From the NCBI GenBank assembly GCA_018136815.1, contig CM030943.1:1293975-1357974 (forward strand): a stretch of 64,000 nt of DNA, written 5' to 3'. Positions within the stretch are counted from its first letter, which is position 1, and every line of letters begins with the position of its first letter. A program made the position numbers and the translations under genes. The notes under the pieces are model-generated. The model saw only the letters and a list, made by a program, of their open reading frames with translations. It did not search any database and was not told where the DNA came from. Positions 52,160 to 60,511 of this stretch are shown piece after piece. This DNA is from Isochrysis galbana. Taxonomy: Eukaryota > Haptophyta > Isochrysidales > Isochrysidaceae.

Positions 52160-52294
52160 GAGGGTGCAACTCGAGGTTCCCTTTTTTTGTCACGCCCCTC
52201 CCGGCTTTTTAGGTATATAATTTCTACTGACCCCTAACTTCGCCCCTAACTCGGGGGTTGACCGCGCGCAAACAAACATAAACACGGGGACCCA

Positions 52295-52612
52295 TCAAGC
52301 GGAAGACGTCTTGTGTTTCGTTTGTGCCTCCCGTTTCAATATCGCCTCCGCATCGAAGGTCAGTTTCATTTTCTCTGTCTTGTAAAAGCGAAAATACTTT
52401 GTCTTCCACAGTACCAAGAGGAGAAGAATAAACAGCGCGAAGACCACCCCGACCGCGATCCAGACCCTCGTGGGGCCATCCCTCGACGCGATGACTGCTG
52501 CGTATGAAGCACTAACGAGAAACCAGAAGGTGATGCCACCCAAGAGACTCATCAAGGGGACGACGTCGTAGGGACCATCGTCGAATAAGCTATGACGGGC
52601 GTAGACCCACAT
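52295..52612 (-). CDS. small two-helix membrane protein, member 2
   Basis: 105 residues from an ATG: MWVYARHSLFDDGPYDVVPL, a first hydrophobic helix (GGITFWFLVSASYAAVIASR), a second (VGVVFALFILLLLVLW) and the tail KYFRFYKTEKMKLTFDAEAI. It shares M-x-V-Y, Y-D-V and F-x-K-T-x-K-M-x-L-T with the products at 14818 and 52766, including the same spacing from helix 2 to the KT motif. The gene is divergent from 52766. No family recognised. Confidence 0.7.
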   Translation of the reverse strand: MWVYARHSLFDDGPYDVVPLMSLLGGITFWFLVSASYAAVIASRDGPTRVWIAVGVVFALFILLLLVLWKTKYFRFYKTEKMKLTFDAEAILKREAQTKHKTSSA

Positions 52613-52765
52613 CTTACAGTATGCAAAGTAATTTTTTTTGAGATTGTGTCATTGACGGGGGCGCCCTCGCCTCCCTCCTAGTTTGCGCCTCAACTTGGCC
52701 CCTAACTCGGACACGCTTCCCCGAGCGTGAATACCTTTTTTCTTGCATAACAACAAGGGAACGTC

Positions 52766-53263
52766 ATGTTGGTATACATATACTATAAGCGTGGTGAATA
52801 TGAGGTGGAGGAACTAAAGAAATTAATAGCTCCCATTATTGCCTGGCCCTTCTTCTTCATTATCGTGCCATCAATCGTACTTGCATACTGGGCGATGGGT
52901 GTTAAAGGATTCGGAGTTGGAGCTGGAGTGGGAGTCGCACTGACCCTGCTGGTTTACTTTCTATTGTGGAAATTTAAGGTGTGGCGCTTTTCCAAAACAG
53001 ACAAGATGCTGCTCACCCATCTACTCCGTCAGCCAAACGGAACAGTGCTACGTGAGGGTGTGGGGGGAGGGGGCATTGCTCTAGGTGCTGCTTCCGCTCG
53101 CCCGGCGCTGCCCTCGCTCAGCCCAGCCACTGTCCCTCCCGGTCAGGAGACGTTGGCGCGCCTCTCCGCCCGCCTACGTGGACGCATCTCCTCCCGCCTA
53201 TGGGACGCCTGCGCGCCTTCGTACGGTGGGGTGGGGTGCAACCACCTGCTTTGGTTTGGCTGA
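52766..53263 (+). CDS. small two-helix membrane protein, member 3, with extended or misread tail
   Basis: The product opens MLVYIYYKRGEYEVEELKKL, followed by helices IIAWPFFFIIVPSIVLAYWA and VGVALTLLVYFLLW and the tail VWRFSKTDKMLLT. It is clearly homologous to the products at 14818 (with the shared 'GWKGGGIGAG / GVKGFGVGAG' turn) and 52295. After residue about 90 the frame continues into Ala/Ser/Pro-rich sequence to 53263 with no counterpart in the paralogues. The real gene may end earlier by splicing, or the tail may be a recent extension. Confidence 0.65.
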   Translation: MLVYIYYKRGEYEVEELKKLIAPIIAWPFFFIIVPSIVLAYWAMGVKGFGVGAGVGVALTLLVYFLLWKFKVWRFSKTDKMLLTHLLRQPNGTVLREGVGGGGIALGAASARPALPSLSPATVPPGQETLARLSARLRGRISSRLWDACAPSYGGVGCNHLLWFG

Positions 53264-53437
53264 AGAGGAGCGAGGGCGCGGTGAAAGGGCAGGACTGGCT
53301 GCGATGTCCCCTTTTCTGCGGTCAAATCGCATTGCTGCACGTTTGTACTGTAATAAGGGGGTCCTTTAAGTAGAACTTATACGATCCACATGGGGGGCAC
53401 TTGCGAAAAAAACAACCAAACCTGAGGTTGCACCCTC

Positions 53438-54067
53438 TCGGTGGGGCGCGCCCACCGTCTATGTATGATCCTTGGCCGCTTGCCCGTCGCCTGGGACGCC
53501 CGCTGCGCGACCCCCTTGGCCCCTCCTCGTCTCGAAGGACGTTTTCGTCAGTGTTGCGTGCCGACGCGCGCGCCTGGCCCGGCGACTCAGCGGGCGAGTT
53601 CTGCGACGCCATGGCGACCGAGTGGGCGCGGGTGGTGCCTCTAGCCGGCGCCGGCTCACCTGAGCCGTACCCAAAGCGGCTGGGGAGACTGGGCCACGAA
53701 GGACGCCTGTGCCAGGGGTTGGGCACGCGCCAGGAGTTGGCTACCCCCGGAGTAGGAATATTATGAGTTTTTTTTCTAAGAGTACCATCTCCTTGCCTGG
53801 TCTTTATGTATGTCTATCGGCCCTTACTATAGTACTCTACTCTCCTGGTACGCGGGTTCATTCGACATCGAGAAGAAGAAAACTGTTGCCCCCCCTTTCC
53901 CTTCCCCGTCTCTCTCCCTCCTCGTCGCTCTCGTCTCTCTCTCGTCTCTCGTCCGTCGTCTCTCTTTCTCTTTCCTCTCTCTCTCTCTCTCGTCTCTTTC
54001 TCTCTTTCACTCTGTTGCCCTTCCAATTCCCTCCCCCTTCCCCCCCGTCCTCTCCCGTGGGCGCCCG
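53438..54067. other. intergenic, 5' flank of the kinase gene
   Basis: Frames here are Arg/Ala/Pro-rich with no domain. The frame of the kinase is open upstream to an ATG at 53810, but that part (LSLSLLVALVSLSSLV...) is a CT-rich translation, so it is treated as 5' UTR. Confidence 0.5.
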
Positions 54068-56026
54068 ATGCCCAAGCCGCGTCGCAGGCGGCCGCCGCCC
54101 TCCGATGGGCCGGCCGACGAATCTCCGCCTCCCGCCTCGGACTCGGACGTGGAGGACCCGCGCGACTACCGGCGCGGTGGCTACCACCTCGTCCACGTCG
54201 CTGAGCTCTTCAAGCACGGGCGCTACGTGGCGGCCAAGAAGCTGGGCTGGGGCCACTTCTCGACGGTCTGGCTCGCGTGGGACAGGCAGCAGCAGCGGGC
54301 TGTCGCGCTCAAGATCCAGAAGGCGGCGGCTAAATACGCAGAGACGGCAAAGGACGAGGTCAAGCTACTCAAGCAAGTGAGCGAGGCTTTCGCTCGCCAC
54401 CGCGACTGCAGAGGGATTGTATCGCCGCAGCTGCAGCCACTCGGTGCGCCAGCAGATGGGGCGACCAGCGGCCGCGGGAATGCTGTTGACGACGGGGACG
54501 TCATCGGGTCAGTACAGAATTCGTTCGTGAAGGATGCGGGAATCGTCGAGTTGCGCGACCACTTCGTGCACCGTGGGCCTCATGGCGCACATCATGTGAT
54601 GTGCTTTGAGGTGCTTGGTCCATCACTGCTCCAGATGCTCAAGGCAACCGATTATCGCGGATTGCCCCTCAGCCAGGCGCGCCGCCTCGCTCGATGTCTT
54701 CTATCAGCGCTCGCCTTCATCCATGCTGAGGGTATCATTCACACCGACGTCAAGCCAGAGAATGTGCTTGAAGTCCTCAATCCGATCGATGCAGCAGGTT
54801 TTGACACGATAGCGCGAAGAGTGGATGCGGCCTCTCGCGCTGCTGACCCGACGGCTGGGGATGGTGGTCGGGCGGTATGCGCGGGAGCGGTATATGGGGG
54901 CGATGCAATTGGCAATACGGTTGCCCGGAGCCGTAACGCGCGGAAGCGCGCCAAGCAAAAGGAGAAGAAACGCATGCAGGTCGCAGGCGAAAGTCATGCT
55001 CAGGGTGAACATGGAGAGAAAACTAAGCAAGCTGGTGAGAACGGTGCTAGTGAGCCCGCATCAGCCACAACAGCACTGCTCGACAGCAATCGAGCTAGCT
55101 CGGGGGCAAGCGGCACTGTCGAGGAGACCGTGTCAACGGATGGGGTATGCGATGTGGCCGACGTTGAGAGCCGCATGAACGCCCTCTCTGTTGTGGATGG
55201 TCCGTCGATCGCAAAAGGTGCTATTGGGAAGAACACGGAGGAAAGGCAGTGTGATGCTACGGCACCAAAGATTTCAGATGTGGCAGGTGCCAAAGCTGAC
55301 GCATGGCCAGCTGTTCCAGACGAGAACGGTGGCCATTGGATCAAGACTGCATCAGTGGACACGCTGCATGACCAAAACCTAGAGGCGAAGAAGCTTCAAA
55401 AGGAGCCGCATGTAGCTAACGCGAACGGTACAACCGGCCGTAAAGAGAACGAATCCCAAGCTTCTTCGACTAGACGTGGCGCTTCCTGGGCTCCTGCGCA
55501 TGCGCAAATTGACCCTAGTTCTCCAGATGCTCCGACGTTCAAATTGGCTGATCTTGGCAACGGATGTTGGCGTGACCGCCATTTCACGGAAGACATCCAG
55601 ACACGCCAGTATCGCTGCCCTGAGGTAATTATGGGTCAAGGCTACGACGTTGCGTCAGATGTCTGGTCGGCAGCCTGTGTGGTCTTCGAGGCTGTCACAG
55701 GCGACATGCTATTTACACCCAAGGCGGGAAAATCCTGGTCCCGAGATGAGGATCATCTTGCCCTCATCATCGAGCTGCTTGGGCCCTTCCCTAGATGCCA
55801 GACAACTCAAGGCACTTTCGCGAAGGACTTCTTCCGTGGAGGTGAACTGCGGCACATAAAGAAACTCCGTCCATGGAGCCTTGTAGACGTACTCACAGAG
55901 AAATACGAGATGACGCCTGAGAATGCCCACGCTCTTGCCGACTTTCTCTTACCAATGTTGCGGCATGATCCCACAGCTCGGGCGACAGCCGAGGAAGCGC
56001 TTCGTCACCCGTGGCTCAATGAATAG
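54068..56026 (+). CDS. SRPK-like: SRPK-type serine/threonine protein kinase
   Basis: 652 residues, no introns, from the ATG at 54068 (MPKPRRRRPPPSDGP). The kinase begins DYRRGGYHLVHVAELFKHGR, then KKLGWGHFSTVWLAWD (the diagnostic glycine-loop sequence of SRPKs) and VALKIQKAAAKYAETAKDEV. The catalytic loop is HTDVKPENVL. A spacer of about 250 residues (Ala/Gly/Asn-rich, with a basic KRAKQKEKKRMQ motif) interrupts the fold, as SRPKs usually have. The second half resumes KLADLGNGCWRDRHFTEDIQ with TRQYRCPEV and SDVWSAACVVFEAVTGDML. SRPKs phosphorylate RS-rich splicing factors; the RS/CCCH protein at 22288 is a plausible substrate class. All key residues (VAIK Lys, HxD, DLG in place of DFG, APE-equivalent CPE) are present, the DLG being normal for the family. 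Confidence 0.95.
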   Translation: MPKPRRRRPPPSDGPADESPPPASDSDVEDPRDYRRGGYHLVHVAELFKHGRYVAAKKLGWGHFSTVWLAWDRQQQRAVALKIQKAAAKYAETAKDEVKLLKQVSEAFARHRDCRGIVSPQLQPLGAPADGATSGRGNAVDDGDVIGSVQNSFVKDAGIVELRDHFVHRGPHGAHHVMCFEVLGPSLLQMLKATDYRGLPLSQARRLARCLLSALAFIHAEGIIHTDVKPENVLEVLNPIDAAGFDTIARRVDAASRAADPTAGDGGRAVCAGAVYGGDAIGNTVARSRNARKRAKQKEKKRMQVAGESHAQGEHGEKTKQAGENGASEPASATTALLDSNRASSGASGTVEETVSTDGVCDVADVESRMNALSVVDGPSIAKGAIGKNTEERQCDATAPKISDVAGAKADAWPAVPDENGGHWIKTASVDTLHDQNLEAKKLQKEPHVANANGTTGRKENESQASSTRRGASWAPAHAQIDPSSPDAPTFKLADLGNGCWRDRHFTEDIQTRQYRCPEVIMGQGYDVASDVWSAACVVFEAVTGDMLFTPKAGKSWSRDEDHLALIIELLGPFPRCQTTQGTFAKDFFRGGELRHIKKLRPWSLVDVLTEKYEMTPENAHALADFLLPMLRHDPTARATAEEALRHPWLNE

Positions 56027-57616
56027 GGCAGCGGCATCCGGGGAGGCTCAGCAACCACGACGTACAAGCCTTCACCAGCACATGAAGTCGGAGAGAGCTC
56101 CCCAGGATGTTTGTTCATGACGCACCGTTGACGCGCAGAGAGCACGGATGCTAAGTGGGAACAAATTCGGCCGAGTAGAGTATGGGATGGGGGGAGAGTC
56201 GAACGCGCTAAGATGTGAGGTGTTGTGACATGTATTGATTGTGGTTGAGCTTTCTGCACTCTCCCCGCTAGATTCATACTGCAGATCGAGACGATTCATT
56301 CTTGTACGATGAGCACCTCATAGTGCCTTCAAGACATATGACTGATGATTGATACATTGCGCTTTGCTATATGCTAGAGCGTGAGCACGGAGCGGCCGAA
56401 CTGGAACTGAGAAGCCCGAGCCCCCGACCGTTAAAGGGTTGCTGAGAAGCGAGTTCATGCGCCAGAGTTTAGTTAGACCCCGTATTCAAGGGTATCCCGC
56501 TGTGATGGGGGGTGCCATCCTCCCAGAGGGCCAGTGTGCTCTCTGGATGTGGGCCCTTTGTCCTTGTTGCAACGCGCCCAGGATAAGAGTTTTCTCTCAT
56601 TTTTTTAAGTTAGACCCCTAGCTAGAGGGTAGAAGGTAGAAGCCTTACAAACGTTGTGGTTGAATTAAGTTTATACTTGGTTCACTCATGGGCGGCACGA
56701 GCCCCTCCCCCCCCCATAGCTTCCGCGGAGATGGTCCCTAACTAGGGGGTGCCTACAGTGGCCAAACAACAAGTAGCTACTTTACTCCTGGGGGTAACAC
56801 TAACACATATGTTAGCCCCAGTAGGCTCCCAACTACCGGTAGCTCACAGGGGTTAAGAATATAGCCCTGGGCTTGCTGTACTTGATTGAAGTCTTTGCAG
56901 CGGGTGCTTTCTAATACCCAGATAGGCGATAGGCGATAGGCGAATGGACGGTGCTTGTATAAATAACGTATAAACTCTTTGTGACTTCTTGACATTGTCG
57001 ATGCCATTGTCCATTGTGCACTTTGCGCCCGTTCCGAGATCATAAAGTGTGGTTTATGATCTCCGGCTGAGGCTCGTTGGAGGGAGAGGGAGGAAGAGAA
57101 GGAGAGAGGAGAGGGACAAGGACAAACAAATCATACCGAATAAAGGACAAACAACCAACAACCAACAAAGGGCGACAAAAGAAGAGAATAAAGAATAAAA
57201 AAGGAGGAGAGAAGAGAGGAGGTGTTGCGGGTAGGGGGGGTTGCCCGTTTCCCCTTGTACATCCCCGACCGTTAGGCTTTCTTCGCGTGACTCCCTCCCC
57301 GCCGTCACGCCCCGGTGCCCCCTCCCTGCATTGCGTTTCCCTTCCCGCCATCAGGTTTCCCCGCGAGCCCCCTTCTCCCTTCTTCGTTGTCACGCTCCGA
57401 CGCCCCCTCCCCCGCGTCGGCCCGCTAGGTCCGTCTCCCCTCTCTCCTCCCCCCGTTCTCTCCCCGAGTGTTCCCTTGAGTCTCCGGCCTCGTTTCGTCC
57501 CTTTCTTTTCCCGCGTGTTTCCCCTCCCCGTGTTTACTTTTCCCCGCGAGTGTCCCCTCCCTTGTTCTTTGTTCTCGCGATCAGCGCCACCGCTTGAGCG
57601 CTCCCGTGCCCCTCTC
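56027..57616. other. intergenic with repeat debris
   Basis: 56664-56681 carries taagtttatacttggttc next to gcggcacgagcccc, as at the inner edge of the fold-back element. 57066-57220 is purine-rich on the plus strand. Minus-strand frames between 56777 and 57400 are not domain-bearing. No gene called. Confidence 0.4.
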
Positions 57617-58265
57617 GGACAAAAATTCCGTCCTAGAAACTAGGACCACGTCCTAGAAAATTCTTGGATTTCTAGGACTCTGCCGATCATGCCTCCATTA
57701 TAGCCTATGGTGAGCTTATGAGACATCCCATCACCTGAAGCAAACCATCTCCACATCCCATTCAACCTTAGCTCTCCCCATGACCAACTCTGCGGAGCTT
57801 GTCTTTGCTTACTTTTGCTACCACATTCAGCATGCGGTGCTGCACTCGGGCGTCCGCTCGCACCAGAGGAGTTTTATTTTAGACCTTTTGGAGCAGTAGG
57901 CTAGCGGATTGGACACTTAGATGACAAAACCAAGCTTGGTGGTCACTGAAGGTCTCAAAGAGGGCAGTCAAAGCAACATTTCATCTCCTGGGGACCATGG
58001 GTAGAAGAGCTCCCCATTGGGTGGTATCAGCCATTTCTCCCGTTTCTAGGACAAGCAGCAATTCCGACCAGGTGACCCGCAAACGCGTCACAAAACTTGG
58101 TGTTGCTGAGGGAATGGTGCCTAGGTACACTTGGAACATTTAATGAGGACATGCATGTGGTAACTCAATAGCCAAGGTTTGGGACAAAATAACATGGTAT
58201 GCTCATGCTCTCACCTAGCAAAGTCCGTCCCAGTTTCTAGGACTGGTCCTAGAAAGCTGGGTACC
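57617..58265. repeat. element with clustered TCCTAGAAA / TTTCTAGGA motifs (MITE-like)
   Basis: The 9-mer TCCTAGAAA or its complement occurs at 57631, 57651, 57669, 58043, 58234 and 58247. The left edge (ttccgtcctagaaactaggac) and right edge (gtcccagtttctaggactggtcc) are inverted with respect to each other over about 25 bp. The 500 bp between the edges has no gene. Fits a short terminal-inverted-repeat element. Confidence 0.5.
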
Positions 58266-58639
58266 TTTATTTATCCTATTATCCGCCTCTGGTCTGCTCG
58301 TGTCCCCTGTGCTCATCCCGCCCGTCCCCATGCCGATCGAGACCGAACCCTCGGTCTCGCCCTCGTCCGCGCGTGCCTCCCCCGTTCGTGTCACCCCATC
58401 CTCCGCTCCCTCTCCTGCCTGTACTTCACATGTTACTACCATCCACAGCCCATCCACACCATCACACACAGCAGCCACAGCCTCTTATCACCCCTCACAG
58501 CCACATGGTAGCGGAGGCGTGCCGTCCACGCCCTCCCATCCAGCACCGCCCTCCCACCTCCCCACCGCCGACGCCCCCTACCCGCCAACATTCGACCAAC
58601 CCATGTTCTCTCACCCTTCGTCGTCCCTGCGGCGCGTCG

Positions 58640-59040
58640 CCATGCGGCGCGCCCTGGCCTGCTGCTCTCAGGGGCCCTTTGGGGGCTCCCAGTGGGCCAG
58701 CAAGGGCAGCTCAGGGGGCAGTGGAGGCTGAGGCTCAGCCCCTGGCCCCCCCTGCCTCTCCCACGCTCGCCTCGCTGGCCATGGGAGCCGCCCAAAGTCT
58801 CCTGTATGCCTGGCGACCAGGGACAGAGGGGGAGTCAGCTCGAGGGCAGGCCCAGCGCGGGCGTGGGAGTGTAGCTCGCGGGCCGCGCCCCCGAAGGGTC
58901 TGGGCCAGATTGATGAGTGCCCTGCCCCTGCCAAAGGGCAGGGGCTGGGATTGATTGTACGGGCCCACCCCGGGGGGTGTCCGCGATGGTGTGAGGGGGG
59001 CGCGAGGCCCCCATTGTCCCCCACTTATAAAAGTAGGTTG
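58640..59040 (+). repeat. fragment of the fold-back/dispersed repeat family
   Basis: The block around agctcagggggcagtggaggctg and cctgcctctccc matches the arms of the fold-back element (agctcagggggcagaggaggctg at 7000). The right part (58930-59040) is the inverse of 39392-39490. Frames in it (Ala/Pro/Gly/Arg) are artefacts. Confidence 0.6.
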
Positions 59041-59046
59041 AGATCT

Positions 59047-59100
59047 ATGTACTCTAGATTAGAGCTCTAGAGATCTACTCTAGATTAGAGCTCTACTCTA
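59047..59100. promoter_or_regulatory. palindromic CTCTAGA/AGAGCTCT repeats before the gene at 59156
   Basis: Two direct copies of tctactctagattagagctct (59052 and 59078), each nearly self-complementary, end 56 bp before the ATG. Similar CTCTAGAGTAGAG clusters occur at 10131-10200. A binding-site cluster or simple repeat; role inferred only from position. Confidence 0.35.
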
Positions 59101-59155
59101 GTTGGGCGGCGGGAGCTCTCCATCGACCGGCGACCCCGACGCCCGCCCACACGCG

Positions 59156-59785
59156 ATGCTCATCCTCACTGCCCTCGCACTCGCCTGGGATGGCGGCGCG
59201 ACGCTATTGGTGTCCCAGCCGGTTGTTCGTACGTACACAGCTGCGTCGCGAGTCTCGCCCGTGAGCATCCTTGAAGAACAGGCTGAAAACGGCCTGATAG
59301 GGACACGATGGAAGCTGATGCTTGATGTTGGCCAAGAGCGCGGCTCATGGATGCCCCCAGCTTGGGGGCGCTCCGGCGATCGAGCTCGAGCCCAGATAGT
59401 TGTGTCATTCGAATCAAGTGGCGAGCTCCGCGTTCTTGAGACCGGCGTGTACGATGCACGAGTGGTGCAGTGGGATGGCCCCGGTGGCTGGGAGCTCAAA
59501 GGGGAATTTGTGACTTTCTGGTTGCCGCACAACGGATTCAGACGCTCAGATGTCGAGTTGAAGCCAGCCCGCTTGTACTTTTCTTCCCAATGTTGGGGGT
59601 CTATTCTCAGCAAGCGTGGGACTTTGGCCATCAAGGAGCGAAAGCTTGGATGGCTGCCTTTCCTTCCAACATTGAATGAAGGCTCCTTCATTGTGGGCAC
59701 TTTTGAAGCACAATCCCATCCTATCGATGCTCCACCACTTGGAGCGACGCTATATCGAGGCCCATCTACACGCTCGTCTCGATAG
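59156..59785 (+). CDS. conserved plant/algal-type protein of unknown function
   Basis: 209 residues from the ATG MLILTALALAWDGGATLLVS; the frame is open upstream only from a non-ATG. The N-terminus is hydrophobic (signal- or transit-like). The body has GTRWKLMLDVGQERGSWMPP and WGRSGDRARAQIVVSFESSG, a block I associate with a conserved plastid-lineage protein family in plants and algae; later blocks are WELKGEFVTFWLPHNGFRRS, LYFSSQCWGSILSKRGTLAI and LGWLPFLPTLNEGSFIVGTF. Beta-rich, probably an organelle-lumen protein. The family link is recalled from sequence texture and should be verified. Confidence 0.55.
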   Translation: MLILTALALAWDGGATLLVSQPVVRTYTAASRVSPVSILEEQAENGLIGTRWKLMLDVGQERGSWMPPAWGRSGDRARAQIVVSFESSGELRVLETGVYDARVVQWDGPGGWELKGEFVTFWLPHNGFRRSDVELKPARLYFSSQCWGSILSKRGTLAIKERKLGWLPFLPTLNEGSFIVGTFEAQSHPIDAPPLGATLYRGPSTRSSR

Positions 59786-60511
59786 GAGACTATGGGAGGG
59801 AACCAGCGTCAGCGGTTTGAGGCACCGCTGCTACACCATGTAAAGAGCAGAATATGGAGTCCCGCAACTTGATTTCTCAGCGCCTGTTTTGTATTTTGTC
59901 CATTGAAGGGGCAGCAAGTCGAGGTGTGAAAGGGGGCCGACTTCACTAGCACTAGCGCAATTCTTTTAGCGGCGCTCTACCTCTGACCTTCGAGTGCAAG
60001 CCTCCAACCCGCTTGTGCTGCCTATGGAAGCCACTATAGCTCAGCCCTCCTAACTCAAATCCGAAATTTGGCCTACATTCTCTGAGTCTAAGTGACCGAG
60101 GGTGATGAGATCTCTACTGCTGTATGCACTGACTCCTACCTTGCAAGTGGTCGCACACGGCGCCTACATTTTATATCTGTTGCTTGGATGAGGCGCCTCG
60201 CCCACTGCCTCCCCCCCATGGCGCCGCCGACCTTGCACTACCGCACCAGAGTCTAGAGCGTATGGGTATTGAGCCAGCTACGAACATTCTTTCTTCTATG
60301 CGAACCAACTAAACTATGCATGCGGAATCACGCCGTGTCACATTCCATCACTCACCAGCTGGTTGAGGCGGGGTGGGAATAGCATCGGCAAGTATAGCGA
60401 TGGCGCGCACACCGACGGCCACATCACCGGGTGGCCGGGTGGATCTGGGGCGCCACCTAGAGCGACACGGACTGGCGTTGAGCAAGGGAGGACACGCATG
60501 ACACAAGAGGG
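59786..60511. other. intergenic
   Basis: The 3' flanks of two converging genes; no gene, repeat or RNA recognised. Confidence 0.45.

Larger units (their letters stand above)
52160..53437. mobile_element. cassette bounded by inverted repeats, holding two small membrane-protein genes
   Basis: The plus-strand sequence cgagagggtgcaac...gaggtt...cctttttt (52157-52190) has its inverse at about 53403-53440 (aaaaaa...aacct.aggttgcaccctctcg). Within lie two divergently transcribed members of the small membrane-protein family, 153 bp apart. The repeats are about 35 bp and imperfect. The structure suggests a small transposon or integrated cassette. Confidence 0.45.
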
